DNA from: Streptococcus parasuis
GTDB taxonomy: Bacteria; Bacillota; Bacilli; Lactobacillales; Streptococcaceae
Length of the DNA: 64,000 nucleotides
Assembly: GCF_021654455.1 (NCBI RefSeq)
Contig: NZ_AP024276.1
Location: 1,922,001 to 1,986,000, forward strand
Direction of reading: 5' to 3'
Shown: positions 44,539 through 55,274 of the stretch, one piece after another
How the letters are laid out: every line of letters begins with the position of its first letter
Numbering within the stretch: the stretch's first letter is position 1
Notes under the pieces: model-generated
Told to the model about the DNA's origin: nothing
What the model saw: the letters and a program-made list of their open reading frames with translations, nothing else
The model's database searches: none
Position numbers and translations under genes: made by a program

Positions 44539-45165
44539 TTATGCAAATACCGAAATACGTTCTTGCTTGTATCCACCTTTTTCAGCAATATCAACCAAAG
44601 CCACCGCATAGTCGGCATAACTTATATAGCTTTCACCTTGGGCATTGACTTGGAAAACCTCACCAGCCAAAGTGTAGGCACCTGCTTTTTGACCTTCTGC
44701 ATCAAAATCTGCTGCTGGGCTGATATAGGTCCAGTTAACCGCTGTCGCCTGACGGTAAAGGTCTAGACCAGCACCCATAGCCTCAGCGATTGGCAGGTAT
44801 TCCTCAGGGAAATCTGGTGTATCTTTCAGCATAGCTGTCTGGCTCTCGTCTAAATAAAGACTGCCTGCACCACCTACAATCAGCAAACGTGTTGGAGTAT
44901 CGTTTAACAATGAAACTAAATGATTGGCCAATTGAGAATGTCCTGGTAGAGTTTCTGGCGTCCAAGCACCAAAAGCATTGACTACTACATCAAAGCCTGC
45001 CAAATCCTCTTTGGTCAAGTCAAAAGCATCTTTTTGGAGAACTTCTTGGGCCACACTCTTGTTTTCAGAACGGACAATAGCCGTCACCTGGTGACCGCGT
45101 TCTACTGCTTCCTTTGCAATAGCTTGACCTGATTTCCCATTTGTAGCAATAATAGCAATTTTCAT
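44539..45165 (-). CDS. NAD(P)H-binding protein, YwnB-like oxidoreductase
   Basis: 208 residues. The Rossmann start MKIAIIATNGKSGQAIAKEA is followed by DVVVNAFGAWTPETLPGH, LLIVGGAGSLYLDES and WTYISPAADFDAEGQKAG, typical of the atypical SDR/NmrA-like group that includes Bacillus YwnB. The ATG at 45165 has GAGG upstream. The neighbouring Rrf2 gene is transcribed in the same direction from further upstream and palindromes in the leader suggest control by it. The likely role is redox or electrophile response. Confidence 0.83.
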   Translation of the reverse strand: MKIAIIATNGKSGQAIAKEAVERGHQVTAIVRSENKSVAQEVLQKDAFDLTKEDLAGFDVVVNAFGAWTPETLPGHSQLANHLVSLLNDTPTRLLIVGGAGSLYLDESQTAMLKDTPDFPEEYLPIAEAMGAGLDLYRQATAVNWTYISPAADFDAEGQKAGAYTLAGEVFQVNAQGESYISYADYAVALVDIAEKGGYKQERISVFA

Positions 45166-45184
45166 AATAGTTACCTCACGATTT

Positions 45185-45249
45185 GTTGTAATGTTTTTGT
45201 TTACAACCATAGTATATCGCAAGTTTGTTGTAATGTCAATGATTACAAC
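45185..45249 (-). promoter_or_regulatory. Promoter with two Rrf2-type operators
   Basis: TTGACA (45239-45234), 17 bases, TATACT (45216-45211). Two inverted repeats share GTTGTAA: GTTGTAAT-N7-ATTACAAC (45227-45249, perfect) over the -35 and GTTGTAAT-N7-TTTACAAC (45185-45207) over the start site. Their centres are 42 bases apart, four helical turns, on one face of the DNA. Confidence 0.8.
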
Positions 45250-45300
45250 TGGTTAAATTAAAAAAATCATCAAACTGATGATTCCTTCATTGAAATATAA

Positions 45301-45720
45301 TTATAGTTCCGCCAGTAAATCAGCAATGGTCGACTGTTCAAGTTCTCTTTCCAAAGCTGCCTGCGCTTCTTCTAAACGATGATCTAAGAGGGGATGGATT
45401 TTCCTCCCTACTCGACAAGAGGGATTAGGTTGCTCATGAAAAGCAAATAATTGCCCCTTTTCTCCGAATAGTTCAACAGCCTGATAGACATGCAATAGGG
45501 TGATTTGATCTGGTTTTTTAGCCAAATGTGCCCCACCTACACCGCGTGCCACTTTCACTAAGTTAGCTTCTTTTAACTGGGATAAAATATTTCGGATAAC
45601 AACAGGATTAACACCCACACTTCCAGCAATACTGGCACTAGTCTGTTTTTCCTTCTCCCCCTCTAAAGCTAGCAAAACTAAGATATGGCTAGCAATGGTA
45701 AATCTACTTGAAATTTGCAT
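45301..45720 (-). CDS. Rrf2 family transcriptional regulator (YwnA-like)
   Basis: 139 residues. The winged helix reads SSRFTIASHILVLLALEGEK, SASIAGSVGVNPVVIRNILS and LKEANLVKVARGVGGAHLAK. There are only isolated cysteines (SCRVGRK), not the three-Cys cluster of IscR/NsrR, so it is the YwnA/non-iron type. AAAGGAG precedes the ATG. It lies upstream of the YwnB-like gene, as ywnA and ywnB lie together in Bacillus, and probably binds the two palindromes at 45185-45249. Confidence 0.88.
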   Translation of the reverse strand: MQISSRFTIASHILVLLALEGEKEKQTSASIAGSVGVNPVVIRNILSQLKEANLVKVARGVGGAHLAKKPDQITLLHVYQAVELFGEKGQLFAFHEQPNPSCRVGRKIHPLLDHRLEEAQAALERELEQSTIADLLAEL

Positions 45721-45762
45721 CTTTTCTCCTTTTTCTCAGTCTATCACAGTCCGAATCAGAAC

Positions 45763-46830
45763 TCAAGGCTGAAAGTTTGTGACTGTCACTCCTAACAACC
45801 GGATACCTTTTTCAACTTGTCCAATCTCTTCAATCAACTGACGAACCTCTTTTTCAATGATATCTAACTGGTCGGTGTATTCATCAAGACTATGGCGTTT
45901 GGTCAGTGTAGAAAAATCACCATAACGCACCTTTAACACAATTGTTCTGCCCTTTTTTTCATTACGCTCCAAGCTACTAGCAACCCGTTGACAAAGACTG
46001 GTTAACTCTTTCAGTACATCCTCATCTCGATAAAGTAATTTCCGATAGGTTCTTTCCTTACCAATAGACTTGCGCACTCGATCCACCTTAACAGGAGAAT
46101 TGGAAATTCCCCTCGCCTTACGATAGAGGTCAAACCCGAAACGACCGAATGTATCAATCAAAACCATCTCTGGTACATCTAACAGATCCTGCCCTGTGTA
46201 GACCCCCATATCATGTAGTCGTTCTACAGTTTTCTTGCCAACACCATGAAATTTTTCAATCGGCAAGGATGCCAATACCCCCACAGCCTCTTCTGGTAAA
46301 ATCAAGGTCAATCCATGTGGTTTTTCCATATCCGAAGCAATTTTTGCCAAAAATTTGTTATAAGAAACACCAGCTGAAGCAGTCAGATGCAACTCATTCC
46401 ATATGTCGTATTGGATTAGTTTGGCGATTTTAACTGCCGAGCTAAGGCCTAACTTATTTTCCGTCACATCTAGATAGGCTTCATCAATTGACATGGGCTC
46501 CACCAAATCAGTATAGCGATGGAAAATTTCTCGAACCTGTCGCCCAACTTCTTGGTATTTTTCATAATGACCAGAAATAAAAATAGCCTGCGGACAACGT
46601 TCATAGGCTTCTTTTGAGGACATAGCCGAGTGAACCCCAAAGGTACGCGCCTCATAATTACAAGTTGACACAACGCCTCTTCCGCCAGACAGCCTAGGGT
46701 CTGCCCCAATAATAACAGGCTTTCCTTTCAACTCAGGATTGTCCCTTACCTCAATGGCAGCAAAAAAAGCATCCATGTCTACATGAATAATTTTTCTAGA
46801 TAAATCATTGATTAAGGGAAATACTAACAT
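45763..46830 (-). CDS. dinB: DNA polymerase IV (Y family)
   Basis: 355 residues. Palm motifs [20 protein letters not shown] and [10 protein letters not shown] hold the metal-binding acids, [20 protein letters not shown] and [17 protein letters not shown] (HhH) follow, and the little-finger domain ends [11 protein letters not shown]. It does error-prone translesion synthesis. The ATG at 46830 has AAAGGAGT. It lies upstream of and divergent from pflB, the usual streptococcal arrangement. Confidence 0.95.
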   Translation of the reverse strand: MLVFPLINDLSRKIIHVDMDAFFAAIEVRDNPELKGKPVIIGADPRLSGGRGVVSTCNYEARTFGVHSAMSSKEAYERCPQAIFISGHYEKYQEVGRQVREIFHRYTDLVEPMSIDEAYLDVTENKLGLSSAVKIAKLIQYDIWNELHLTASAGVSYNKFLAKIASDMEKPHGLTLILPEEAVGVLASLPIEKFHGVGKKTVERLHDMGVYTGQDLLDVPEMVLIDTFGRFGFDLYRKARGISNSPVKVDRVRKSIGKERTYRKLLYRDEDVLKELTSLCQRVASSLERNEKKGRTIVLKVRYGDFSTLTKRHSLDEYTDQLDIIEKEVRQLIEEIGQVEKGIRLLGVTVTNFQP

Positions 46831-46956
46831 GGTTACTCCTTTACAATTTAGATTATACCGCAATCATCTGCTAATGAAAAGAAAGCTACTCTGAACAGAT
46901 TATCCAAATGACTCTATTTAAACGTCTTGCACGTACCTATATCTACATGAAAATGA

Positions 46957-47022
46957 TTGAAAGAATTTTCACAAACTTTCACGAGTCTGAATCTTGAAGT
47001 AAGTGCTTTCAAGTGCTATAAT
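46957..47022 (+). promoter_or_regulatory. pflB promoter with a Rex-like and CRE-like site
   Basis: TTGAAG (46994-46999), 17-base spacer, extended TGCTATAAT (ending 47022). Upstream, 46957-46974 reads TTGAAAGAATTTTCACAA, with a perfect Rex half TTCACAA and three mismatches in the other half. AGTAAGTGCTTTCA (46998-47011), between -35 and -10, is a weaker CRE match with two mismatches. Confidence 0.6.
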
Positions 47023-47067
47023 AAGACCATACCGGTATTAACCGAAATGTTCAAAAGGAGAACCCTC

Positions 47068-49413
47068 ATGTCAACAAAAGTAAAAACAAAAAATGTTGCT
47101 GAAGACATTTTCGCCCAAGCCTGGGAAGGCTTCAAAGGTACAGATTGGCAAGATAAAGCAAGTGTAACTCGCTTCGTTCAAGCCAACTACACTCCATATG
47201 ATGGAGATGAAAGCTTCCTTGCAGGCCCAACTGAGCGTTCACTTCATATCAAGAAAATTATTGAAGAAACAAAAGCTGGTTACGAAGATACTCGTTTTCC
47301 AATGGATATCGACCGTGCGACTTCTATCGCTGATATTCCAGCAGGTTTCATCGATAAAGAAAACGAACTCATCTTTGGTATCCAAAATGATGAGCTCTTC
47401 AAACTTAACTTCATGCCACGTGGTGGTATTCGTATGGCTGAAACAACTTTGATCGAAAACGGCTATACTCCAGACCCACTCCTTCATGAAATCTATACAA
47501 AACACGCTACAACTGTAAACGATGGTATCTTCCGTGCTTACACAGCTGACATTCGCCGTGCTCGCCACTCACACCACGTTTCTGGTCTTCCAGATGCATA
47601 CTCACGTGGTCGTATCATCGGTATGTACGCTCGTTTGGCACTTTACGGTGCAGACTACTTGATGGAAGAAAAAGTAGCTGACTGGAATGCGATTACTGAA
47701 ATCGATGAAGAGTCAATCCGCCTTCGTGAAGAAATCAACCTTCAATACCAAGCTTTGCAACAAGTTGTACGTTTGGGTGACTCATACGGTGTAGACGTTC
47801 GCAAACCTGCAATGAACACTAAAGAAGCTATCCAATGGACAAACATTGCTTTCATGGCTGTATGTCGTGTTATCAATGGTGCCGCTACTTCACTTGGTCG
47901 TGTACCAATCGTTCTTGACATCTACGCTGAACGTGACTTGGCTCGTGGTACATTTACTGAATCTGAAATCCAAGAATTTGTTGATGACTTCGTATTGAAA
48001 CTTCGTACAGTGAAATTTGCTCGTACAAAAGCATTCGACGAAATCTACTCTGGTGACCCAACATTCTTGACAACATCTATGGCAGGTATGGGTAACGATG
48101 GTCGTCACCGTGTTACAAAGATGGACTACCGTTTCTTAAACACACTTGACAACATCGGTAACTCTCCAGAACCAAACTTGACAGTTCTTTGGTCAGACAA
48201 ACTTCCATATTCATTCCGTCGTTACTGTATGGCAATGAGCCACAAACACTCTTCTATCCAATATGAAGGTGTAACAACAATGGCCAAAGATGGTTATGGT
48301 GAAATGTCTTGTATTTCTTGCTGTGTATCTCCACTTGATCCAGAAAGCGAAGACCAACGCCACAACATCCAATACTTTGGTGCTCGCGTAAACGTCCTTA
48401 AAGCCCTTCTTTCAAGCTGGAACAACGGTTACGATGATGTTCACAAAGATTACAAAGTATTCGACGGTGTTGAACCAAACACATCTGAAGTATTTGACTA
48501 CGACCAAGTGGTTAAGAACTTTGAAATCGCCCTTGACTGGTTGACAGATACATATGTTGATGCCATGAATATCATCCACTTCATGACAGATAAATACAAC
48601 TACGAAGCAGTTCAAATGGCATTCTTGCCAACTCACCTTCGTGCTAACATGGGCTTCGGTATCTGTGGTTTCGCAAACACTGTTGACTCATTGTCAGCAA
48701 TCAAATATGCACAAGTTAAACCAATCCGTGATGAAGATGGATTTATCTACGACTACGAAGTAACTGGTGACTTCCCACGCTATGGTGAAGACGATGACCG
48801 TGTAGATGATATTGCGAAATGGCTTATGGAAGCATTCTTCACTCGTTTGAACAAACATAAATTGTACAAGAATGCTGAAGCTACTGTCTCTATCTTGACA
48901 ATCACTTCAAACGTTGCTTACTCTAAACAAACTGGTAACTCTCCAGTTCACCGTGGTGTATTCCTCAATGAAGATGGTTCTGTGAACACTACTAAGGTAG
49001 AATTCTTCCCACCAGGTGCTAACCCAACTTCTAAAGCTCGTGGTGGTTGGTTGCAAAACTTGAACACCCTTTCTAAACTCAACTTCAAACATGCCAACGA
49101 CGGTATCTCATTGACTACTCAAGTTTCTCCAAAAGCACTTGGTAAAACATTCGATGAGCAAGTAAACAACTTGGTAACAATCCTTGATGGTTACTTTGAA
49201 CAAGGTGGTCAACACGTTAACTTGAACGTTATGGACTTGAACGACGTTTATGAAAAAATCATGGCTGGTGAAGATGTTATCGTTCGTATCTCTGGATACT
49301 GCGTAAACACTAAATACCTCACTAAAGAGCAAAAAACTGAATTGACTCAACGTGTCTTCCACGAAGTTCTTTCAATGGACGACCACGCTGCTGAAGTTTC
49401 AGGTCAAGCTTAA
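47068..49413 (+). CDS. pflB: Formate C-acetyltransferase (pyruvate formate-lyase)
   Basis: 781 residues. It splits pyruvate with CoA into acetyl-CoA and formate during anaerobic growth. The active-site cysteine pair is in [15 protein letters not shown] and the glycyl-radical loop near the C-terminus is [19 protein letters not shown] (Gly in RISGY). Start chosen at 47068 with AAAGGAG; the frame back to 46957 crosses the promoter. Very strong codon bias indicates high expression. The activating enzyme PflA is not in the window. Confidence 0.96.
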   Translation: MSTKVKTKNVAEDIFAQAWEGFKGTDWQDKASVTRFVQANYTPYDGDESFLAGPTERSLHIKKIIEETKAGYEDTRFPMDIDRATSIADIPAGFIDKENELIFGIQNDELFKLNFMPRGGIRMAETTLIENGYTPDPLLHEIYTKHATTVNDGIFRAYTADIRRARHSHHVSGLPDAYSRGRIIGMYARLALYGADYLMEEKVADWNAITEIDEESIRLREEINLQYQALQQVVRLGDSYGVDVRKPAMNTKEAIQWTNIAFMAVCRVINGAATSLGRVPIVLDIYAERDLARGTFTESEIQEFVDDFVLKLRTVKFARTKAFDEIYSGDPTFLTTSMAGMGNDGRHRVTKMDYRFLNTLDNIGNSPEPNLTVLWSDKLPYSFRRYCMAMSHKHSSIQYEGVTTMAKDGYGEMSCISCCVSPLDPESEDQRHNIQYFGARVNVLKALLSSWNNGYDDVHKDYKVFDGVEPNTSEVFDYDQVVKNFEIALDWLTDTYVDAMNIIHFMTDKYNYEAVQMAFLPTHLRANMGFGICGFANTVDSLSAIKYAQVKPIRDEDGFIYDYEVTGDFPRYGEDDDRVDDIAKWLMEAFFTRLNKHKLYKNAEATVSILTITSNVAYSKQTGNSPVHRGVFLNEDGSVNTTKVEFFPPGANPTSKARGGWLQNLNTLSKLNFKHANDGISLTTQVSPKALGKTFDEQVNNLVTILDGYFEQGGQHVNLNVMDLNDVYEKIMAGEDVIVRISGYCVNTKYLTKEQKTELTQRVFHEVLSMDDHAAEVSGQA

Positions 49414-49426
49414 TCAAGCAAACACG

Positions 49427-49453
49427 AAAGGACTTGCACATGCAGGTCCTTTT
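49427..49453 (+). terminator. Terminator of pflB
   Basis: Stem AAAGGAC / GTCCTTT with further internal pairs, followed by a T-run. Confidence 0.8.
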
Positions 49454-49454
49454 T

Positions 49455-49558
49455 ATCGTCATTTAGTTTATCTTTTATTACGTCGTTAACTCACCTTGCC
49501 TAACTCCAGTTATGCCTGCGGCTCGTTGCCTAGTACTAAAAGTAAACTAAAAGACTAT
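49455..49558. repeat. Small MITE-like element with terminal inverted repeats
   Basis: 104 bases with ends ATCGTCATTTAGTTTA and TAAACTAAAAGACTAT (13 of 16 pairs) and an internal GCCTGCGGC core. Related ends occur at 42697 and near 8925-8950 and 9088-9103. No coding capacity; it lies between the pflB terminator and the convergent CHAP gene. Confidence 0.6.
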
Positions 49559-49676
49559 ACTATGTCAAAAAATATTCTGATATTTGCGGTAGGATAGTAA
49601 ATCTTCGGAAGGATACAGAACCAGTTCATAAAAAAATCCTCTCCCAAAATGCAATTTGAGAGAAGGGACTATTCTT

Positions 49677-50468
49677 CTAATAATTGTAAATATAAGTGAT
49701 TTCACCAACAGTATCCGTCGGATAGAACCAACCGCGGAAATTATCCACCCACTGCTGACCATGATAGTTGGCTTCAAGTACTTGAATTTGACCCAACTCA
49801 TTTACAGCCGTTACATACGCAACATGCCCTAGAGCGCCATCATTCCATGAAATAATCGCTCCAACTTCGGGTACAGATCCTGTAAGGAAACCATCACGCG
49901 CCGCATTGGCTCCCCATGATGCGGCATCCCCCCACCAGTCACCTGCCCAAGGAGCAACTTTCTGTACTCCCCAAGTACATTGACCAACAGGGTAGTTAAT
50001 GCCTGGTTCATACTCATAGCCTGGTAGATAGTAGCTATCAGCACTTTCCTCACTAGTCTGATTCCAGATAGTTTCTGTTAATTTCAAAATCTGTCCAGGA
50101 TAGAGTGGCGTCTCTAAGGTCATTTGGTTTTGTGTTAACAATTCGTAGACGTCCAATGAAAAAGCATCTGCAATCCCATAAAACGAATCCCCATCTTGAA
50201 CAACATAGTCTGATTGACTCGCAACTGAGACTTCTTCATTAGAATCAGCTGGAAGATCCAAACGTTGACCTGGTGTAATCAGTCCGTCTATTTCCATCGC
50301 ATTCACTTCAGCCAATTGGTAGGGATCAACCCCATATTGCTCCGCAATAGAAAACATGGAATCTCCCTCTGCCACTACATGACTGGCAGCCTCTACACTA
50401 GATGCAACAGTTAGCGTAACAACAACTCCTGCTAAAGACAATAAAGATTTGCAACTAAACTTTTTCAT
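49677..50468 (-). CDS. Secreted peptidoglycan hydrolase: two LysM domains and a CHAP domain
   Basis: 263 residues. Signal peptide (SCKSLLSLAGVVVTLTVASS, cut near VEAAS), two LysM motifs (VVAEGDSMFSIAEQYGVDPY and YVVQDGDSFYGIADAFSLDV), then a CHAP amidase with catalytic Cys in YPVGQCTWGVQKVAPW and His in GALGHVAYVTAVNE. CHAP enzymes cut amide bonds in peptidoglycan. AGGAGG lies before the ATG at 50468. It is a single gene, transcribed toward pflB. Confidence 0.9.
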   Translation of the reverse strand: MKKFSCKSLLSLAGVVVTLTVASSVEAASHVVAEGDSMFSIAEQYGVDPYQLAEVNAMEIDGLITPGQRLDLPADSNEEVSVASQSDYVVQDGDSFYGIADAFSLDVYELLTQNQMTLETPLYPGQILKLTETIWNQTSEESADSYYLPGYEYEPGINYPVGQCTWGVQKVAPWAGDWWGDAASWGANAARDGFLTGSVPEVGAIISWNDGALGHVAYVTAVNELGQIQVLEANYHGQQWVDNFRGWFYPTDTVGEITYIYNY

Positions 50469-50549
50469 ATGACACCTCCTCATCATGATTTCATTTTACC
50501 AAGATTTTGACAAGAAAAGATGTCGAAAGTATTACAAATAAATGACGAT

Positions 50550-51101
50550 TTATCGTCTCGTTTCATTCATTAAATAGTTTGATATAGCTGAGAAAGTCTT
50601 CTCGTTCCTAATGGTCACTTGCTTGTAAAATGGTGACTTAGCTAACTGCTTGTGGTAGGCCGTTTGTAGATAGCTATTTTCAGTGTATTTGCCCCAATAA
50701 ATAGCATAGTCGGAGAAATGTAGAACTTCATCACCTAGATGCAAGGACTGAATATAGTCCACCATAGCCTGCTTATCCAATCCTTCGGTGAAAAAGAGAA
50801 CATCCTTTCTCGCCAATTCTTCTTGCCACCAAGCTGGAAGCTGATCGATTTCTGCTTGATAATCTTGGGCATCTAGTAGAGCAAATTGCTCCACAAAGGG
50901 GTATCTTTCTGTGAAAAAAGTTTGAAATTCAGCAACAATGTCCCCTCTATTCTTGGTTGAATCAAAGAAGAGATTGCCGCTATTAATGTAGGTTTCAACA
51001 TTGTCATAACCTAAATCCGCCACTGCTTGATGCAAATCTGCCATCACAATTTTATTACGACCGCCAACATTGATCCCCCTTAGCAAAAGAACATATCTCA
51101 T
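50550..51101 (-). CDS. DUF1697 domain protein
   Basis: 183 residues. The DUF1697 pattern is clear: MRYVLLLRGINVGGRNKIVM, DLHQAVADLGYDNVETYINS, GNLFFDS, and the end KTFSAISNYLMNETRR-like NEKTF. It is a small soluble protein of unknown function found widely in bacteria. It overlaps the serine hydrolase gene by 4 bases (ATGA), so the two are co-translated. Confidence 0.85.
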   Translation of the reverse strand: MRYVLLLRGINVGGRNKIVMADLHQAVADLGYDNVETYINSGNLFFDSTKNRGDIVAEFQTFFTERYPFVEQFALLDAQDYQAEIDQLPAWWQEELARKDVLFFTEGLDKQAMVDYIQSLHLGDEVLHFSDYAIYWGKYTENSYLQTAYHKQLAKSPFYKQVTIRNEKTFSAISNYLMNETRR

Positions 51102-52039
51102 TTTCCTTCTCCCTCTAAAACCTGCCGAATTAGAGCCATAACCTGGTTTCGATCCAACTTCCACTGGGCACGCTCATCCTTTTCAAAGGTACGATTTGAG
51201 AGAAAAATAGCCGCTTGTTGCAAGGGTCGATTGTACATGATAAAGGTTCCCGTATAGCCTGTATGCGACAGCCAATCCCCCTTTTTATCCCAAGCCAGCG
51301 ACCGCTTGCGCTTATCATCAAAACCATAGTCCTGAGTCAAATCTGCCGCAAAATCCTCTGTCAGGTAATGCTCCAAGAAGATTTCCAAATCCTTTATCGT
51401 CGAAAAAAGACCTGCACTTCCTGCGTGGACACCCAATACACGCGCCTTGGGATCATGCACCACACCAGACGGCACACCACGCACTGTCGGCACTGCCTGA
51501 CTCACTGGGCCAAAGGAGGTTTGGGACATGCCAAAGGGCTCTAGAATGTCTCGTCTAATAAGCTGGTCCAGACTGTCTCCACTTAATTCCTCCAACAAAA
51601 AGCCCAGTAGAAGAAAATTGAGGTCTGTATAGAGAAAATCCTTATTATCTGTGACCCTGATATTTAAAATTGCTTCTTTAAGCTGCTCCGCATTTAAATT
51701 ATCCCGATTGGGAATAAAGGGATCAATACCGCTAGTATGGGTTAGTAGTTGACGGATGGTTACTTGACTATTTTGAAAAGCTGGATAGTATGACTGTAAG
51801 GTCCTATCCAACTCCAGAGCTCTGCTATTGACCAAAAAAATCACAAGTGTCCCTACACCCACTACTTTGGAAACGGAGGCTAAATCATAGGTCAAGCCCG
51901 GCTGAACTGGCACCTGACCATCTTGTGTGCCCAGATAGTACTCCTGCCACTGACCCTTAGAAAAAAGAGCCAGACTGGCACCAGGATAGACCCCTTGTTC
52001 AATCTGCTCTGAAATCTTGTCTATAATAACTTGTCTCAT
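51098..52039 (-). CDS. Serine hydrolase, beta-lactamase class C / esterase family
   Basis: 313 residues. Catalytic Ser-x-x-Lys is in YDLASVSKVVGVGTLVI, the tyrosine motif YTDLNFLLLG, and the HTG-like box in LSHTGYTGTFIMYN. Without a signal peptide it is cytoplasmic, so a peptidase or esterase role is more likely than resistance. Start at 52039 overlaps the cppA stop (ATGA); the upstream GTG at 52051 is a weaker choice. Confidence 0.85.
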   Translation of the reverse strand: MRQVIIDKISEQIEQGVYPGASLALFSKGQWQEYYLGTQDGQVPVQPGLTYDLASVSKVVGVGTLVIFLVNSRALELDRTLQSYYPAFQNSQVTIRQLLTHTSGIDPFIPNRDNLNAEQLKEAILNIRVTDNKDFLYTDLNFLLLGFLLEELSGDSLDQLIRRDILEPFGMSQTSFGPVSQAVPTVRGVPSGVVHDPKARVLGVHAGSAGLFSTIKDLEIFLEHYLTEDFAADLTQDYGFDDKRKRSLAWDKKGDWLSHTGYTGTFIMYNRPLQQAAIFLSNRTFEKDERAQWKLDRNQVMALIRQVLEGEGK

Positions 52040-52770
52040 TTTTCGAACCACAATTCAATGCCACTTGGGTCCACAGTTTGAATGAATGTCTCCTTTTTGT
52101 CCTTAAAGAACGGACCCTCTAACTGGCTTTCCAAGTTTGCCCAATCAAAATCTTTCTCAACTGGGAAACGTAAACTATCTAAATCCCATACTTGTTCTGC
52201 GGGGGCTAATAACTCTTCGCCTTCTGCACCAATAAAGCGTAAAAAAGTTTGATTTGGCAAGATGGTTTCATAAAAATCTTGGCTGATGCTTGCCTGCGGA
52301 GTATTTATCCAAACCGACTCAACTGTAAAAGCCGTCAAGCCAGAAAAATCATCCTGTCCTTTAAATGGAACTGGTGGAAGAATCGTTTTTAACTCCTCAG
52401 CAGATGCTTCCGCATGCAACAGAAATGTATCTCCCTCAGGCGAAACAGCTTCAAATCCAAAGCCATTTTTTCCTTGGTAGAGCTTGCTATACTGTGTACC
52501 TGCTGCTAATAGGGCTTCAATCTCTTCAGCCTTGTCTACTTTTATGATGATCTTATTTAACTTTTTAGTCCCATTTACTGCACGGGTTCTCATGCTTGGT
52601 GACTCAACAAGTACAAGCTTTGTCTCCACACCAGCATGTCCGCTAAACTCTGCAAATGCCCCCTCCTCAAGGATGGTTTTCATCCCTAAGTCTCTCTCTA
52701 AAAATTCTTGATTTAATTTTCTATTATTGATCCGTACAACCGGAACAATTGCTGCTTTTGTATTTAACAC
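52036..52770 (-). CDS. cppA: CppA family protein
   Basis: 244 residues. The N-terminal domain begins IVPVVRINNRKLNQEFLERD and has a glyoxalase-like (VOC) look, with a second half ending FIQTVDPSGIELWFEK, as in CppA. The name comes from a reported C3-degrading proteinase of group B streptococcus, but no protease motif is seen and that function is not secure. First gene of a cppA - serine hydrolase - DUF1697 operon, divergent from pepX. Confidence 0.85.
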   Translation of the reverse strand: MLNTKAAIVPVVRINNRKLNQEFLERDLGMKTILEEGAFAEFSGHAGVETKLVLVESPSMRTRAVNGTKKLNKIIIKVDKAEEIEALLAAGTQYSKLYQGKNGFGFEAVSPEGDTFLLHAEASAEELKTILPPVPFKGQDDFSGLTAFTVESVWINTPQASISQDFYETILPNQTFLRFIGAEGEELLAPAEQVWDLDSLRFPVEKDFDWANLESQLEGPFFKDKKETFIQTVDPSGIELWFEK

Positions 52771-52893
52771 TCTATCTTGTTTCTCCTCCTACTGTACCTT
52801 ATTATTTTATAGAATTTTATCCATTTTTACAACTGATTTAATGTCGATATTTACACTTTTTTGTAAATTTATGCGAATAAATCTCTTTCTCCT

Positions 52894-52922
52894 TAGACAA
52901 AGCAAGGAGCATCGGATATAAT
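52894..52922 (+). promoter_or_regulatory. Promoter of pepX
   Basis: TAGACA (52894-52899), 17 bases, TATAAT (52917-52922), 40 bases before the pepX ATG. Confidence 0.55.
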
Positions 52923-52961
52923 GTCTATTATAGACTATTATCAGAAAAAAGAGGAGAATTT

Positions 52962-55229
52962 ATGCGCTTTAACCAATATTCTTTTATCAAAAAAGAGGAT
53001 TCCATCTACCTCCAAGAACTTGCCAGTCTCGGTTTCCACCTAAATCCAAATGCCAGCAACAAGGAAAATTTAGAAACATTTGTGAGAAAATGCCATTTTC
53101 TGACTAGCAACACTGACCTCGCATTGTCCAATATGATTGCGGACTGGAAAACGGATTTACTAACTTTTTTCCGCTCTGAGCACGAGGTTACAGACCAAAT
53201 TTTCTATCATGTAGCTCTCCAATTGCTTGGATTTGTTCCAAATTTTGATTACACAGATATAAACGACTTTGTAAAGAAAACCAATTTCCCAATTGTTTAC
53301 GGTGATATTATCGAAAATATCTACCATCTGCTCAATACTCGTACTAAGTCTGGTAATACCTTGATAGATCAACTTGTCAGCGATGATTTGATTCCCGAAG
53401 ATAACCAGTACCACTTCTTCAATGGTAAATCCCTAGCAACTTTTTCAACCAAACAGCTCATCCGGGAGGTGGTCTATGTTGAAGCGCCTGTAGATACAGC
53501 TGACAGTGGGCAAACGGATTTGGTTAAGGTGTCCATTCTCCGCCCACGCTTTGATGGACAAATTCCTGCAGTCATTACCAACAGTCCTTATCATCAAGGT
53601 GTCAACGAGGTAGCTAGCGACAAAGCCCTGCATAAGATGGAGGGCGAGTTAACTGAGAAACCAGCTGGCACTATTTCGGTCGTATCAAGCACAATCAACA
53701 AACTGAAATTAGACAATCGGGATCTCCCAAGCAGCCCCGCAACTGAAAAACTAGGGCATATTGGCTCTTATTCCCTAAACGAATACTTCCTTAGTCGTGG
53801 ATTTGCCAGCATTCATGTTTCCGGTGTCGGTACGCTAGGATCTACGGGCTATATGACCTCTGGAGACTTCCAACAGGTAGAAGGATATAAGGCAGTTATC
53901 GACTGGCTAAACGGCCGTAATAAGGCCTATACAGACCATACACGTTCACTTCAAGTCACAGCTGATTGGGCAAATGGCAAGGTAGCAACAACTGGTCTCT
54001 CATACTTGGGTACAATGTCCAACGCCCTAGCAACAACTGGTGTAGAGGGTTTGGAAGTCGTCATCGCAGAAGCAGGAATTTCCTCTTGGTATGACTACTA
54101 CCGGGAAAACGGGCTCGTTACAAGTCCAGGAGGCTATCCTGGAGAAGATTTAGATAGCTTAACTGCTTTAACCTATTCTAAGAGCCTACAAGCAGGAGAT
54201 TTCCTTCGTAACAAAGAAACCTACGAAAGAGGACTGGCAGCTGAGCGCGTCGGACTTGAGCGTTCAAATGGCGATTACAACCAATACTGGCACGACCGTA
54301 ACTATCTTCTCCACGCGGACAAGGTTAACTGTGAAGTTGTCTTTACCCATGGATCACAAGATTGGAATGTGAAACCAATTCATGTATGGAACATGTTCCA
54401 TACTCTACCTGATCATATCAAGAAACATCTTTTCTTCCATAACGGCGCCCATGTCTATATGAATAATTGGCAGTCAATCGATTTCCGTGAATCCATGAAT
54501 GCTCTACTTAGCCAAAAATTACTGGGATATGACAATGACTACCAGCTTCCTACTATCATTTGGCAAGATAACAGCGCAGCTCAAACATGGACTGACTTAG
54601 AAACGTTTGGAGGACAGATAGAATCTCAATTCCCATTGGGACAAGATCAAGCGCAAATCCAAAATCATTACGACGAAGAAACCTTTGAAAAGTATTGCAA
54701 ATCATATCCTACATTCCACCAAGATCTCACTGGGGACAAAGCCAACCAAGTGACCATTGACATCGAATTGGATCAAGATATCCATCTAAATGGGAGAGCC
54801 ATCCTTCAACTACAGGTCAAATCAAGTGTCAGCAAAGGATTGCTTTCAGCCCAACTCTTGGATTTTGGCCCTGCCAAACGTCTCAGCCCAATTCCAGGAA
54901 TGGTGTCTCGAACCAGCTTGGATAACGGTCGGTATTACGCCCAAGAAAACCTAACTGAGCTTCCATTTACAGAAACGCCTCATCGCCTGATTACCAAAGG
55001 ATTCATCAATCTTCAAAATCGTACCGATTTATTGACTGTAGAAGCCGTTACGCCAAATCAATGGATGACACTTCGATGGGAACTGCAACCAACTATTTAT
55101 AAACTTAAAAAAGGTGATAAACTCCGCTTAGTCCTTTATACGACTGATTTTGAGTGCACTGTAAGAGATAATTCCGAATGGCAAATCAGCCTTGATTTAA
55201 GCCAATCTCAATTAATCTTACCGCATTAA
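52962..55229 (+). CDS. pepX: Xaa-Pro dipeptidyl-peptidase
   Basis: 755 residues, the standard length. N-terminal helical domain (1-145), alpha/beta hydrolase core with the nucleophile in [20 protein letters not shown], catalytic Asp/His regions near [17 protein letters not shown] and [13 protein letters not shown], and a C-terminal jelly-roll domain. It removes X-Pro dipeptides from peptides and helps use of casein-like or collagen-like peptides. GAGGAG precedes the ATG. Confidence 0.95.
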   Translation: MRFNQYSFIKKEDSIYLQELASLGFHLNPNASNKENLETFVRKCHFLTSNTDLALSNMIADWKTDLLTFFRSEHEVTDQIFYHVALQLLGFVPNFDYTDINDFVKKTNFPIVYGDIIENIYHLLNTRTKSGNTLIDQLVSDDLIPEDNQYHFFNGKSLATFSTKQLIREVVYVEAPVDTADSGQTDLVKVSILRPRFDGQIPAVITNSPYHQGVNEVASDKALHKMEGELTEKPAGTISVVSSTINKLKLDNRDLPSSPATEKLGHIGSYSLNEYFLSRGFASIHVSGVGTLGSTGYMTSGDFQQVEGYKAVIDWLNGRNKAYTDHTRSLQVTADWANGKVATTGLSYLGTMSNALATTGVEGLEVVIAEAGISSWYDYYRENGLVTSPGGYPGEDLDSLTALTYSKSLQAGDFLRNKETYERGLAAERVGLERSNGDYNQYWHDRNYLLHADKVNCEVVFTHGSQDWNVKPIHVWNMFHTLPDHIKKHLFFHNGAHVYMNNWQSIDFRESMNALLSQKLLGYDNDYQLPTIIWQDNSAAQTWTDLETFGGQIESQFPLGQDQAQIQNHYDEETFEKYCKSYPTFHQDLTGDKANQVTIDIELDQDIHLNGRAILQLQVKSSVSKGLLSAQLLDFGPAKRLSPIPGMVSRTSLDNGRYYAQENLTELPFTETPHRLITKGFINLQNRTDLLTVEAVTPNQWMTLRWELQPTIYKLKKGDKLRLVLYTTDFECTVRDNSEWQISLDLSQSQLILPH

Positions 55230-55274
55230 TAAAATATTTCCATTCCGTCTTATTTAAAATGGAATACCCAAAAC

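Noticed and set aside
51098-52039. Serine hydrolase as an antibiotic beta-lactamase
   Set aside because: No signal peptide and a housekeeping context with cppA; the SxxK fold is shared with esterases and peptidases.
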